From NCBI GenBank assembly GCA_004102645.1, contig CP034928.1, positions 868,001-932,000 of the forward strand: a stretch of 64,000 nt of DNA. Direction: 5' to 3'. Made by a program: the position numbers and the translations under genes. Shown piece after piece: positions 9,011 to 18,423 of the stretch; position 1 is the stretch's first letter, and the number at the start of each line of letters is the position of its first letter. The stretch comes from Candidatus Bipolaricaulis sibiricus. Its GTDB lineage: Bacteria > Bipolaricaulota > Bipolaricaulia > Bipolaricaulales > Bipolaricaulaceae. The notes below the pieces were generated by a model. That model did no database searches, was not told the DNA's origin, and worked only from the letters and a program-made list of their open reading frames with translations.

Positions 9011-10237
9011 TCATGACTCCACCTCTCGCACGAGGATCTGTCGATCGGCCAGCGCAGAGATGAGCTGTGGGTAGAGATCCCCGTTGAACGCGTCTTCGGG
9101 AGCGACGATCCCCGGCGTGGCGATCTTCCTTTCTCCAACCAGCCGTGCGCCGATTGCCGCGGTGAATCCGGTCACACGAGCCATCGATGAGATGCCGTTG
9201 ACCCGGTCCGCTTCATCCCAGAGGTAGTAGTCATACCGCACCCCCCGCCCTCCCCTCTCTCCCTCGACCGTGTTCCACATCACGCACACGTCGCCGTCCC
9301 CGTCACGGGGAAGGAGTCGCGGGGCGAGAAGAGCGGCGAGAAGGGCCCGGGGAACGACCGGGCGCCCGTCCACCAAGACCGGCTCGAGGTCGAGCAAGCC
9401 GCAGTCCCTCAGGGTGTCGATCGCCGCGTAGTGACCCGGCCACCGGATCGTCTTCTCGGCAAACGCTTGGAGGGTGGGCCGGGTGTAGATGAACGACGGC
9501 ATCCCCGGAGTGATCGCGCATTCCAGTTCTTCGTCTACTCCGAACTGGCGGAACCGGAACGCCTCCCGCTCGGAGAGGGCGTCTACCTCCACTACCCGTC
9601 CGTCCCGAATCACTGGAACGCGGATCACGTACTCGCGGAGGACGTGGTCGAACGCCCAGGTAACCATGTACCGCAACGGGTGCCGGGCGGCGGCGGACCT
9701 CTCGGGGATCCCGCCAACCCGAGCGACGGCGCGCTCGGCGCGGTCGAGCTTGCGCATCCCCTCTCCGACGGTGACGTTGGACAGCCCCGGCGCGAATCCC
9801 ATGCCATCCAAGAACGTGACCTCGTTCCTGCAAGCTTCCTCGTGGAGCCACTCCCCGTACTCGGCCGGGGTCAGCTGCGACGGAAGCTCGAGTCCCTCGG
9901 TCTCGTGGGCATCCGGGCGGCGGTGGTACTCCTCGAGCATGTCCACGAGGTGGGTTCCCCGCCGGATGCCCTCCTCAGCGATGCGGTAGCTCGTGCGGCG
10001 GTCGGGAAGGGCGATCACCGCCACGTCGTACTGCTCCAGGATCGCTCCCACGTCATCCCGTGCCACGTCGGCGCTGTGGAGGTGGACCTTGGAGCTCCCC
10101 AACCAGCGCTGAACAGCGTGAAGGCGGCGAGTGTCCCGACCGACCAAACCGATGGCCTCGACCACCTCCTCACGGACGAGATCCCACGCCACAGCGGCAC
10201 CGATCTTCCCGGTTCCTCCCACAACGACGATCTTCAC
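9011..10237 (-). CDS. Saccharopine dehydrogenase-like NAD(P) oxidoreductase
   Basis: 408 residues. The N-terminal Rossmann motif is VVVGGTGKIGAAVA (about 4-17), and the C-terminal dimerisation domain has the pattern of saccharopine dehydrogenase / carboxynorspermidine dehydrogenase / lysine 6-dehydrogenase proteins (PF03435 and PF16653), including DGMGFAPGLSN. These enzymes act on amino-acid-derived secondary amines. Immediately upstream of argF and in the same direction, so an amino-acid role is likely, but the substrate is not assignable. The start at 10237 gives the natural Rossmann N-terminus. Confidence 0.8.
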   Translation of the reverse strand: MKIVVVGGTGKIGAAVAWDLVREEVVEAIGLVGRDTRRLHAVQRWLGSSKVHLHSADVARDDVGAILEQYDVAVIALPDRRTSYRIAEEGIRRGTHLVDMLEEYHRRPDAHETEGLELPSQLTPAEYGEWLHEEACRNEVTFLDGMGFAPGLSNVTVGEGMRKLDRAERAVARVGGIPERSAAARHPLRYMVTWAFDHVLREYVIRVPVIRDGRVVEVDALSEREAFRFRQFGVDEELECAITPGMPSFIYTRPTLQAFAEKTIRWPGHYAAIDTLRDCGLLDLEPVLVDGRPVVPRALLAALLAPRLLPRDGDGDVCVMWNTVEGERGGRGVRYDYYLWDEADRVNGISSMARVTGFTAAIGARLVGERKIATPGIVAPEDAFNGDLYPQLISALADRQILVREVES

Positions 10238-10279
10238 GGAGGGCTCCCTGAGGGTGTGCCGCGGTCCATCGCGCCGAGC

Positions 10280-10540
10280 CTACGGGTAGTTCTTCGTGAC
10301 GATGTGGGTGCTCGTGGACGACACACCCTCCACCTTCCGGATCTCCTCCGTCACGATGCCGTGGAGCTCCGCTACTGAGAAGCTGGACGGCAGTTCCTCG
10401 AACTCCAGGTAGGCGATGATGTCGTAGTCACCAAACACAGTGTCCACGCGCTTCACGTGTGGTTTGGTGCGGATTATCTCTGCGATCCTCCCTTCCGTCG
10501 CTCCACGACAGCGGACCAGAACGTAAGCTGCGACTGCCAT
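10280..10540 (-). CDS. Stand-alone Lrp/AsnC ligand-binding (RAM) domain protein
   Basis: 86 residues, the size of a single RAM/AsnC_trans_reg domain with no helix-turn-helix. The GDYDIIAYLEF core (about 37-47) and the VxxTSTHIV strand (about 74-80) match the effector-binding domain of Lrp-family regulators, which senses amino acids and oligomerises. Such stand-alone domains are thought to pair with other regulators or enzymes. AAGGGGGG lies upstream of the ATG. It is near argF and the SDH-like gene, suggesting amino-acid sensing (inference). Confidence 0.85.
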   Translation of the reverse strand: MAVAAYVLVRCRGATEGRIAEIIRTKPHVKRVDTVFGDYDIIAYLEFEELPSSFSVAELHGIVTEEIRKVEGVSSTSTHIVTKNYP

Positions 10541-10605
10541 GAGTACCCCCCTTTGCGATGCGTTCGAGGCATGGTAGCCGGCCGCGGTCCAGGAGGCAAA
10601 GGTCC

Positions 10606-10634
10606 TTGGGCCCTCCCCCCATGGGGGATAGAAT
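10606..10634 (+). promoter_or_regulatory. Promoter of gltX, probably leaderless
   Basis: TTGGGC (10606-10611), a 17-base spacer, then TAGAAT (10629-10634). The gltX ATG at 10642 begins 7 bases after the -10 box, about where transcription should start, so the mRNA is likely leaderless. This also decides between the possible ATGs at 10621, 10633 and 10642. Confidence 0.6.
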
Positions 10635-10641
10635 GGAGCCT

Positions 10642-11946
10642 ATGGCTTCGGTACGCACGCGATTCGCGCCCAGTCCCACCGGGTATCTCCACGTGGGGGG
10701 CGGCCGGACAGCCCTGTTCAACTGGCTCTATGCCCGCCATCACCACGGGACGTTCATCCTGCGCATCGAGGACACCGACCGCACCCGGTCAACGGATGAG
10801 GCCATCGCGCAGATCTTCGCCTCGCTTCGCTGGCTGGGATTGGACTGGGATGAGCTGTACCGACAGACGGACCGGTTCGACCGCCACCGCGAGGTTGCGG
10901 CCGAGCTACTAGAACGCGGAGCAGCATACGAGTCAGAGGGTGCTCTATGGTTCCGGGTTCCTCGGGAGGGGGCCACGGTCGTGCCCGATCTCCTTGCTGG
11001 CGAGGTCACCGTGCAGCACGCAGAGCTGAAGGACCTGGTCATCCTCCGGTCGGATGGAACTCCCACCTACAACTTTGCGTGCGTGGTCGATGACCACGAC
11101 ATGGAGATCACCCACGTCATCCGCGGTGCGGAACACCTCAACAACTCGCCCAAGCAGCTCCTGATCTACCAAGCGCTAGGATGGGCTCCCCCCCTGTTCG
11201 CCCACGTTCCCCTCATCCTTGGGCCGGACCGGGCGAAGCTCTCCAAACGCCATGGGGCAGGGTCGGTGCTCGACTACGATGAGCGAGGCGTTCTCCCGGA
11301 GGCGCTGGTCAACTTTCTGGCGCGGCTGGGGTGGTCCCATGGAGACCAGGAGGTGTTCTCGCGAGAGGAGCTCGTTGCCCTGTTCGACCTCCCCGGGGTC
11401 AACACCTCGCCGGCAGTCTTCGACGACGAGAAGCTTCTCTGGCTCAATCACGAGTGGCTGCGAAGGCTCGATCCACAACGGCTGGCCACGCTCCTTGCGG
11501 CGCGCATCGTGGCCCGGGGGGTGGCGGACCAGGCGGTGGTTGACGCTACGGGCTTGGACAAGCTCGCGCGGGCGGCCGTTCTCCTCCGCGAACGGGGACG
11601 GACCCTCGTTGAGATGGCCGATCGGGCGCGGCCCTACCTGCCGGGGCCGATCCCCCTCCCTGACGAGGCGCACGCCCTCCTCACCCCGGAGGTCAAGGCA
11701 GCGCTGCGCGAGGTGGCGGCACGGGTGGAGGCACTGGGGAATGCCACGGCACAAGCGTTCGAGGGGTTGCTGCGCCAGGTTGGCGACGAGCTGGGGGTTC
11801 CTCTGAAGACGCTCGCGCCAGCGGTCCGCATCGTGGTGACGGGATCGCGGGTCGGGCCAGGGCTGTACGATGTGCTGGCGGTTATGGGCCGGGAGATCGT
11901 CGCTGACCGGCTGCGCGCCGCGGCGGGGGATGGAAAGGAAGGATGA
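10642..11946 (+). CDS. gltX: Glutamyl-tRNA synthetase
   Basis: 434 residues. Class I synthetase with the HIGH-type motif PSPTGYLHVGGGRTA (about 9-23), the GluRS/GlnRS signature LRIEDTDR, and the KMSKS-type loop KLSKRHG (near base 11238). A C-terminal anticodon-binding domain follows. It charges tRNA-Glu (or is non-discriminating on tRNA-Gln; not resolvable here). Length is slightly short of the usual 470-490. ATG 10642 is chosen from the promoter spacing and the canonical MxSVRTRFAPSPTG start. The stop overlaps the start of the thioredoxin protein. Confidence 0.96.
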   Translation: MASVRTRFAPSPTGYLHVGGGRTALFNWLYARHHHGTFILRIEDTDRTRSTDEAIAQIFASLRWLGLDWDELYRQTDRFDRHREVAAELLERGAAYESEGALWFRVPREGATVVPDLLAGEVTVQHAELKDLVILRSDGTPTYNFACVVDDHDMEITHVIRGAEHLNNSPKQLLIYQALGWAPPLFAHVPLILGPDRAKLSKRHGAGSVLDYDERGVLPEALVNFLARLGWSHGDQEVFSREELVALFDLPGVNTSPAVFDDEKLLWLNHEWLRRLDPQRLATLLAARIVARGVADQAVVDATGLDKLARAAVLLRERGRTLVEMADRARPYLPGPIPLPDEAHALLTPEVKAALREVAARVEALGNATAQAFEGLLRQVGDELGVPLKTLAPAVRIVVTGSRVGPGLYDVLAVMGREIVADRLRAAAGDGKEG

Positions 11947-14033
11947 TGAACCGACTACTGACGATCCTCATCGCATGCGTGTCGATCGGAGCGTGGGCCC
12001 AGGAGATCCTCCTGACCGTGACCCCGGCGGACGCAGTCGGCGACTGGGCTCAAGCGCTGCTCCCCCTACGCCTGCGGGCCACGCCGGCGCAAGAGGTGGC
12101 GTTCGAGGGTCCCCCGGTGATCCTCTCCCAGTGGGGTGAGATCACACTCGGCACGGCGCGCTACACGTTCCTCGTCGGGGTGAGAGCCGATGGCCAGGCT
12201 GACCTGTGGGTGGACATCAACCGTGATCGGCGCATCACCCCGGACGAGATGGTGGTCCCCACACGCGCTCCAGGGTACGTGGAGTGGCAGGTCGAGCTGA
12301 TGGCGACCCCCGCCGGCGGGCAGCCGTTCCCGTACCCACTGACCGTGGTCTGGCCAGAGGGGCGGGGGTACGTGTACCTCGTTGGCGGCGCCCCGCGGTG
12401 GGGAGAAGTCGCCGTCGACGGTGTTCGGGCAACGATCGTTGTTGTGGACGGGGACCTCGATGGTGTCTACGGAACGAAGGGCGACTTCTACGCGGTGGAC
12501 GTCGATGGCGATGGGACGATCCATGGTGACCCCGACGGCCATGAGCGGTTCGCGCTGGGCGAACCGTTCACCCTGGGGGGAAAGAGCTACCGCTTGTCGC
12601 AGATCGACCCCGGCGGCGCCTGGGTGAGGCTGGCGCCTGCGGCGTACGTTGACCCCAAACCGCCGCTCCTCCCTGGATACCCAGCTCCCGACCTGCGTTT
12701 CGATGCGTTCCTCGACGGCCGGCCTGTGGCCCTGTCTGCGCTGCGGGGGAAGGTCGTGCTCGTGGACTTCTGGGCGACGTGGTGCGGCCCGTGCATGAAC
12801 GAGCTTCCTGCCCTTGTTGATCTGTACGCGGCCCGCCGGGGGGACGGCTTCGAGATCGTTGCTGTCAGCCTGGACACGAACGAGCGCGATCTGCGCACCG
12901 TGCTCGCGACGCGGGACATCCAGTGGCCGGTGGCGTTTGAGGGCAAGAGCTGGGACAACTCGCTTGCGCAGCTGTACCGGGTGTACCAGATCCCCACTTC
13001 GTACCTCCTCGACCGGAGCGGCACGATCCGCTACCGGGATGTGCACGGCGAAGAGCTCGCGCAACGGGTGGATGAGCTGTTGTCGTCTCCCCGTGTCGAC
13101 GAGCCGCGTCCCCCCACACCCGTCTTGGGGGCGACGGCCCCTCCCCGCCCGATCCTTGACGTCAAGGTCCCGGGCGAAATCGGGCTGGTTCCTGGAGTGG
13201 AGGACGTCATCGCGGTGCAGGTGATCAACTCGTCCCCCTACGAGGCCGAAGAGGTGACGTTCGCTGTGCTCGGTCTCCCGCCCCAGGCGACCTCTCCGAC
13301 GGTCGAGGTGCCGTCGATTCCTGGTTTCGCAGAACGTACGGTCCGGTTGACGATCGCGCTTGGTGAGAGCGGAGCGCCCGTCAGCGCCGGGTCGCTCGAG
13401 GTCCTCTACCACTACTGCATCGGGGATTCCTGCTTCCAGATCAAGGATACGGTGCCGCTGGCGTTCGCGTTCGGGGAGACGCGCGCCCGGGCAGGACTTC
13501 CCACGTGGTGGCTGTTGGTGGCGATCGGGGTTGGGCTCGTGGTGGCCATGTTTCTGCGGGGACGTGCGCTCACCGCGGTCGGAATCGTCCTCATCGGTCT
13601 AGCGGCCGGAGCCCTGACGGTGGGGCTGTTCCGCGGCCAAGCCACCCAGGCATGGCGAATCGGGAGCGTGCTCTGCACGGCTTGTGTGGGAATCGAGGAG
13701 GTCCGCGCCGAAGCGCCGATCCTGTCTCCTCAGGAGCTGGAAGCGGTCCGCCAGTTCGCAGGGTCGGCGCGTCTCGTGGTGTTCCACACGCCTTGGTGCA
13801 AGTCGTGCCCGTATGCCAAAGCCCTCGTTGCTGAACTGGCACGGCTCAACCCCGCGATTGCCTACGAGCTGGTCGACGCGGAGCGGGACAGAACGCGTGC
13901 CGAGGCCGCGGGGGTCATCCAGTCGGGACGGGTCATTGTGCCGGCGATCCTCGTCGAGGAGACCGGGCGTGTCCTGTTTGGGACGAGCAGTCTTCTGGCA
14001 CGGATCTTGGTCGCGCTCGCGGAGGTTCCGTGA
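11943..14033 (+). CDS. Exported/membrane protein with two thioredoxin-fold domains
   Basis: 696 residues. Signal peptide (about 1-20), then an N-terminal region of about 220 residues containing short acidic stretches (DLDGVYGTKGD, DVDGDGTIHGD) resembling calcium-binding loops. Next is a TlpA/ResA-like thioredoxin domain with WCGPC (about 279-284) and the cis-Pro loop IPTSYL. An Ig-like NEW3-type domain (about 400-500) follows, two hydrophobic helices (about 520-563), and a second thioredoxin-like domain with HTPWCKSCPY (near base 13790). The order suggests disulfide or electron exchange across the membrane. The NapH-like ferredoxin downstream may be the electron partner (inference). Start ATG 11943 or 11946, overlapping gltX. 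Confidence 0.8.
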   Translation: MMNRLLTILIACVSIGAWAQEILLTVTPADAVGDWAQALLPLRLRATPAQEVAFEGPPVILSQWGEITLGTARYTFLVGVRADGQADLWVDINRDRRITPDEMVVPTRAPGYVEWQVELMATPAGGQPFPYPLTVVWPEGRGYVYLVGGAPRWGEVAVDGVRATIVVVDGDLDGVYGTKGDFYAVDVDGDGTIHGDPDGHERFALGEPFTLGGKSYRLSQIDPGGAWVRLAPAAYVDPKPPLLPGYPAPDLRFDAFLDGRPVALSALRGKVVLVDFWATWCGPCMNELPALVDLYAARRGDGFEIVAVSLDTNERDLRTVLATRDIQWPVAFEGKSWDNSLAQLYRVYQIPTSYLLDRSGTIRYRDVHGEELAQRVDELLSSPRVDEPRPPTPVLGATAPPRPILDVKVPGEIGLVPGVEDVIAVQVINSSPYEAEEVTFAVLGLPPQATSPTVEVPSIPGFAERTVRLTIALGESGAPVSAGSLEVLYHYCIGDSCFQIKDTVPLAFAFGETRARAGLPTWWLLVAIGVGLVVAMFLRGRALTAVGIVLIGLAAGALTVGLFRGQATQAWRIGSVLCTACVGIEEVRAEAPILSPQELEAVRQFAGSARLVVFHTPWCKSCPYAKALVAELARLNPAIAYELVDAERDRTRAEAAGVIQSGRVIVPAILVEETGRVLFGTSSLLARILVALAEVP

Positions 14034-14034
14034 A

Positions 14035-14865
14035 ATGAAGCTGCGCACGGTTCGTCGGGGAACCCAATCGCTGGGGATCCTCCTCGGGGTGTTCGGAATC
14101 ACGGGCATCGGGATGACCCACCTCATCTTCCCGGGCCTCCACTGCTACGCCTGTCCGCTTGCCATCACCGTCTGTCCCATCGGGCTGATGCAGAACCTCA
14201 TCATCTCGGGAACGGTGCCGTTCTACTTCTTGGGGACAGTCGCCGCGTACGGGCTCCTGTTGGGCCGGGGGTGGTGCGGTTGGTTCTGTCCGTTCGGGAC
14301 GGTGAACGACCTTCTCTCGTTCCGCAAGTCGCGGTTCGTGCGCGCGTTGTCCCCGCTGAAGCTCGTCGTTCTCTTGGCGACGGGCGTTGCCGCGTGGCAG
14401 CTCGCCGACACCTGGTTCTGTAAGCTGTGTCCAGCCGCATCGTTGACGGCGTCTCTCCCGTACCTTGCCCTGGGGGTAGCGGAGGTGAACACCCCGTTTC
14501 TCATCCACATGGGGACCCTGGCAGCGGTCGGGGTGGGGATGATCCTCGTGGCTCGTTTCTGGTGCCGGTACCTGTGTCCGATGGGGGCGCTCCTGTCCCT
14601 CTTCAACCGGGCGAGCCTGTTTGGGCTCCGGATGCGCGCCGACCGATGCACGGAGTGCGGTCTGTGCGCCCGCGCTTGCCCGATGGGGATCACACCTCAT
14701 CACGAGATCAACTCAGGTGACTGCGTCAAGTGCGGAGCGTGTGTCTCCTCCTGCACAAGCAGCGCCCTGACCATCGGATTCTCCCTACCGGGGGCAAGGG
14801 GCCGTGATCCGCTACGCACTCCTCGGGCTGCTGCAGGGGCTGACCGAGTTCCTTCCCGTAAGTAG
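14035..14865 (+). CDS. NapH/MauN-type membrane ferredoxin
   Basis: 276 residues. Four to five hydrophobic helices, paired Cys-Pro motifs at the membrane (CYACPLAITVCPIG, WCGWFCPFG, CKLCP, WCRYLCPMG) and a C-terminal pair of 4Fe-4S motifs, CTECGLCARACPMG (about 204-217) and CVKCGACVSSC (about 232-242). This is the layout of NapH, MauN and CcoG-like proteins, which pass electrons from the quinone pool to periplasmic redox partners. It starts one base after the stop of the double-thioredoxin protein. The two plausibly act as a reductive pair. The last 20 residues overlap uppP. Confidence 0.85.
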   Translation: MKLRTVRRGTQSLGILLGVFGITGIGMTHLIFPGLHCYACPLAITVCPIGLMQNLIISGTVPFYFLGTVAAYGLLLGRGWCGWFCPFGTVNDLLSFRKSRFVRALSPLKLVVLLATGVAAWQLADTWFCKLCPAASLTASLPYLALGVAEVNTPFLIHMGTLAAVGVGMILVARFWCRYLCPMGALLSLFNRASLFGLRMRADRCTECGLCARACPMGITPHHEINSGDCVKCGACVSSCTSSALTIGFSLPGARGRDPLRTPRAAAGADRVPSRK

Positions 14866-15577
14866 TTCGGGCCACCTCGTGTTGGCCCGGACCGTACTCG
14901 GGGTGGAGTCACCCGGGGCCTCCCTCGAGGCCGTGGTGCATCTCGGGACGTTGTGCGCGCTTCTCGTCTACTTTCGCCGCGACCTGAGCCGCCTGGCGGT
15001 CGGGCTCTGGCGACGGGGCGAGGAGCGGCAGTCAGTGGGGCAGCTCGTGGTGGGAACAGTGCCGGTGGTGGCCGCAGGGCTGCTGGCTCGGGGAGCGATC
15101 ACGCGAGCGTTCGGTGCTCCCGTGTTCGTGGGGGCGATGCTTGTCGTGACCGCGCTCACGTTGGCGCTCGCGGATCGGCGCGTCCGGCACGTGGGGCGGG
15201 CGGGCAGGGAGGACGTGACAGCCTGCGACGCGGTAGCGGTTGGCGTGGCCCAGGCGGTGGCCCTCCTGCCCGGCATCTCACGGTCCGGAGCGACCGTGGC
15301 GATGGGAATCGGGCGGGGGCTTCACCCCTCTCGTGCAGCGCGTTTCTCCTTTCTGCTTGCCGTCCCCGCGATCGCCGGTGCATGCATCCTCGCCCTGCTC
15401 GACACTGCGGCCGCGCCTGGCTTCGACGTCGGCGGGTTGGCCCTCGCCGGCGGCTGCGCGCTGCTCAGCGGGCTGGTCGCGATCCGGCTCCTCCTGCGGG
15501 TCGTCCGCGCCGGGATACTGTGGCCGTTCGCCGTGTACTGCGCCGTCGTCGGACTGGCGGTGGTCGTGTGGGGATAG
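14804..15577 (+). CDS. uppP: Undecaprenyl-diphosphatase (BacA/UppP)
   Basis: 257 residues, polytopic. Contains the family motif QGLTEFLPVSSSGHL (about 11-25), with the catalytic Glu, Ser and His residues, and the second motif PGISRSGATVAMG (about 155-167). It dephosphorylates undecaprenyl diphosphate to recycle the lipid carrier of peptidoglycan and polysaccharide synthesis; overexpression gives bacitracin resistance in other bacteria. GTG start at 14804, inside the end of the ferredoxin gene. Confidence 0.95.
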   Translation: MIRYALLGLLQGLTEFLPVSSSGHLVLARTVLGVESPGASLEAVVHLGTLCALLVYFRRDLSRLAVGLWRRGEERQSVGQLVVGTVPVVAAGLLARGAITRAFGAPVFVGAMLVVTALTLALADRRVRHVGRAGREDVTACDAVAVGVAQAVALLPGISRSGATVAMGIGRGLHPSRAARFSFLLAVPAIAGACILALLDTAAAPGFDVGGLALAGGCALLSGLVAIRLLLRVVRAGILWPFAVYCAVVGLAVVVWG

Positions 15578-15710
15578 CTGACCGCGACGGGGCACACCGC
15601 TGACCTCCGTCGACGAGGACGACCTACCCCCGCTGCGGTAACCGGGCTCCACGTGTGGAGGCGCCCCGGGTGTTGGATGTCACCCTCTTTCCACGGAGAC
15701 TGGACAGGCC

Positions 15711-16658
15711 ATGGATGGGAACTGCAGGGTGGAGCGAGGCTGGCTGGCACTGGCGGGGGTGTGGATCGTGGCGTGGGGATGGATCGGATGTGGGGCCACC
15801 CTTGCCGCGGACGGCTTCTGGACTACGGGGCAGAGTTACGCTGATTGGTTCTGGCTTGATTCCCGGTGCCACGCGCAATGGGACTTCTTCACGCTCCCGT
15901 CGGGGGGGGAGCCGCACGTGGCGGTCGAGGCGTTCGTCTGCCTTGCCACCCCGAGCGGGGACGGGCCCTCACAGATCGAGGTGCGGTTCCAGATCGGAAC
16001 CGCGTCGGCGAAGCGGCTGTGGGTGGCACGGCTCAACCGCGTGCAGGCGAACCCGGGCTACGGGATGTACTTCGGCCAGCTCTTTCTGTCCCGGCGGGAG
16101 ATCGGCTTGGGGTCCCGGTTGACGGTCCGGCTGGACGGGGGCCAAGGTGCGATCGCCATGGGTGTGCACCCAGCCTCGGTGCGTGTCTCCGTTGGGCCAG
16201 GAAGCACGGCTCCCATGGTGGCAACCGTGTTCCCCGACGGACGGGGGGGGAGCTCCGATGAAGTGGCCGGGTGGGCGGCAGCGGCAGGGTCAGCCACGTC
16301 GTTCGTGCGCACGCTACCCGCTTCAGAGACGCCCGACGGGGCGCCGTTCCTCGCCCCGGGGACCTACCGGGGAACCCTGGGCTGGGCTGGTCCATACGCT
16401 GTTCCGCAGGGGAAGGGCCTGTACCGGGTCAACCTCCACGCGGGCGAGATCCTGGCAGTCCGGATTGAGACCGGCTCGCCCTGTGCGCTCTACCTCCTCG
16501 ACCCCAGTGGGCGCAAGGTGGGCGAGATCGAGGGGAGCTCCTGGTTAGGCCTCGAGTACCGAGCTCACGTCGCGGGGGCCTGGCAACTCATCATCGCCTG
16601 CCGAACCGCTGGGGTGCAGTTCCCGTACACGCTGTCGGTCGCGATCCGCCGGGAGTAG
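15711..16658 (+). CDS. Exported hypothetical protein
   Basis: 315 residues. The N-terminal hydrophobic stretch (about 10-33, GWLALAGVWIVAWGWIGCG) could be a signal peptide, possibly a lipoprotein signal because a Cys follows the hydrophobic core. The rest is beta-rich with two apparent domains. The C-terminal half (about 220-312; GLYRVNLHAGEILAVRIETG, ending in PYTLSVAI) resembles the pre-peptidase C-terminal / bacterial Ig-type fold. No catalytic motif seen. It has a 130-base gap upstream with no clear promoter and ends 16 bases from convergent mutL. Function unknown. Confidence 0.7.
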   Translation: MDGNCRVERGWLALAGVWIVAWGWIGCGATLAADGFWTTGQSYADWFWLDSRCHAQWDFFTLPSGGEPHVAVEAFVCLATPSGDGPSQIEVRFQIGTASAKRLWVARLNRVQANPGYGMYFGQLFLSRREIGLGSRLTVRLDGGQGAIAMGVHPASVRVSVGPGSTAPMVATVFPDGRGGSSDEVAGWAAAAGSATSFVRTLPASETPDGAPFLAPGTYRGTLGWAGPYAVPQGKGLYRVNLHAGEILAVRIETGSPCALYLLDPSGRKVGEIEGSSWLGLEYRAHVAGAWQLIIACRTAGVQFPYTLSVAIRRE

Positions 16659-16673
16659 CCGTCGGCCCGCTGC

Positions 16674-18335
16674 CTACCGCCCCAACCGGTGGGCGAGGTC
16701 GTCCCATGCCACGCGGACGACGACCGGACGGCCGTGGGGGCAGCGTGCCGGTTCGTCCGTTGCCTTCCAGGACTGGATCAACGCCTCCTGTTCCTCGGGT
16801 GTGAGCGGTTCGCCCGCGCGGATGGCCGCCGCGCATGCCACCTCGCGCCACAGCTCAACCAGGGGGGCCTCCCCCTCCAGAAGGCGCTCGCCCACAGCGG
16901 CGAGCGGTTCTTGGAACCCCAGGCGCGACTGACGGTCGGCGAGCGGCGCCGGCCATCCCCGCAGGAGAAACGCCTGTGCCCCGAACGGTTCCAGGTGAAC
17001 CCCGATCTGCGCGAGTTCGGGCAGTGCCCTGCGCAGCGCCTCGGCGCGATCGAACGGAACCTCGACCTGCACGGGGACGAGGAACTCCTGCGTCGGTAGT
17101 GCGGTCTGATGGACGTACTGCTCGAACAGGACCCGCTCGTGGGCGGCGTGCTGGTCGACGATCTCGAGACCGTCCACCTCCTCGACGAGGATGTAGCTCG
17201 CCTGGGCCTGCCCGACGACGCGCCACGAGCGGCGGGGGGAGACCACGGGCGATGGCTCACGAACCAGCGGGCGCTCCATATCGGCAGCAGCGGCTCGGGG
17301 GGGAGGGGCATAGGATCGGGGCGGCCCTGCGCTCCAGCCGCCGATGGCCACCCCCCCGCCGAGGGCCCGCACGGCAGCCCGGCGGACGAGGTCCATCACG
17401 GAACGGTCCGACCGGAACCGGACCTCCTCCTTGCGGGGATGGACGTTCACGTCGACGAGTTCTGGGTCGACATCGAGATAGAGGAAGAACGCGGCGTGCT
17501 GGCCCCGTGGGAGATACCGGTTGTAGACCTGCGCGATCCCCACCGAGAGCAACCCCGGCCGCACTGCGCGCCCTGACAGGAACAGATGCTGATCGACGCG
17601 TGTCGGACGGGCGAGTTCGGGGGGGGCGAACCAGGCCCGGAGTCGAACCCCCGGTTCGTCCAGCTCGACCGGGATCAGGCGGGCAGAGAAGGATGTACCG
17701 TAGATCTGTCCGATCCGCGCCTGGGGTCCAGGGGCGGCGGGAACGTCGAGGACCTCCCGCCCATCGGAGCAAGCCGCGAACGCCACCTCCGGCTGGGCGA
17801 GGACGATCCGCCGCAGGGCGGACAGGAGGTGACGCCCCTCCGCAGCGGGGGAGTCGAGGAATCCGCGGCGGGCAGGGACGTTCCAGAACAAGTCGCGCAC
17901 CTCAACGGTGGTTCCCACCGGGCGGGGAGCGGGTCGCTCTTCGGCCACGACCCCTTCCTCAATGCGGATCTCGTGACCCAGGTCCACCCCTGCGGGCCGC
18001 GAGAGGATCCGGACTCGCGCCACCGCGCAGATCGCAGCGAGCGCCTCCCCGCGAAACCCGAGGGTCCGAACGTGGCGGAGATCCTCCTCCGTGACGAGTT
18101 TGCTCGTGGTGTGCCGTTCGATCGCGAGCCGCATCTCATCGGGGCCCATCCCGACGCCGTTGTCGTCGACCCGAAGGAGGGCGACCCCCCCCGCCTCGAT
18201 GGCGAGTTCGATTCGACGAGATCCCGCGTCGAGCGCGTTCTCCACGAGTTCCTTGGCGACCGAGCTCGGGCGCTCGACCACTTCCCCGGCCGCGATCTTG
18301 CGGATCACCGTTTCATCCAACCGTCGGATCGGCAT
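16674..18335 (-). CDS. mutL: DNA mismatch repair protein MutL
   Basis: 553 residues. GHL-type ATPase motifs are present: ELVENALDAG (about 33-42), DDNGVGM (about 58-64) and TLGFRGEALAAI (about 90-101). The C-terminal endonuclease motif DQHAAHERVLFE (near base 17150) and the distal CPHGRP motif are intact, so this is a nicking MutL like those of bacteria lacking MutH. It couples MutS recognition to strand removal. The start is MPIRRLD at 18335; the longer frame has no conservation and crosses the promoter of the divergent HTH gene. No mutS in the window. Confidence 0.96.
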   Translation of the reverse strand: MPIRRLDETVIRKIAAGEVVERPSSVAKELVENALDAGSRRIELAIEAGGVALLRVDDNGVGMGPDEMRLAIERHTTSKLVTEEDLRHVRTLGFRGEALAAICAVARVRILSRPAGVDLGHEIRIEEGVVAEERPAPRPVGTTVEVRDLFWNVPARRGFLDSPAAEGRHLLSALRRIVLAQPEVAFAACSDGREVLDVPAAPGPQARIGQIYGTSFSARLIPVELDEPGVRLRAWFAPPELARPTRVDQHLFLSGRAVRPGLLSVGIAQVYNRYLPRGQHAAFFLYLDVDPELVDVNVHPRKEEVRFRSDRSVMDLVRRAAVRALGGGVAIGGWSAGPPRSYAPPPRAAAADMERPLVREPSPVVSPRRSWRVVGQAQASYILVEEVDGLEIVDQHAAHERVLFEQYVHQTALPTQEFLVPVQVEVPFDRAEALRRALPELAQIGVHLEPFGAQAFLLRGWPAPLADRQSRLGFQEPLAAVGERLLEGEAPLVELWREVACAAAIRAGEPLTPEEQEALIQSWKATDEPARCPHGRPVVVRVAWDDLAHRLGR

Positions 18336-18366
18336 GCGGGGCAAGGCTACTTCCCCGCCATCAAGG

Positions 18367-18395
18367 TTGCCACGCCCGTGGGGCTCGGCTAGGCT
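18367..18395 (+). promoter_or_regulatory. Promoter of the HTH gene
   Basis: TTGCCA (18367-18372), a 17-base spacer and TAGGCT (18390-18395). It lies 28 bases before the ATG at 18424, which also has an AAAGGAGG ribosome site. Confidence 0.55.
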
Positions 18396-18423
18396 CGCCC
18401 GAAGGGGACAAAGGAGGCCAGAC

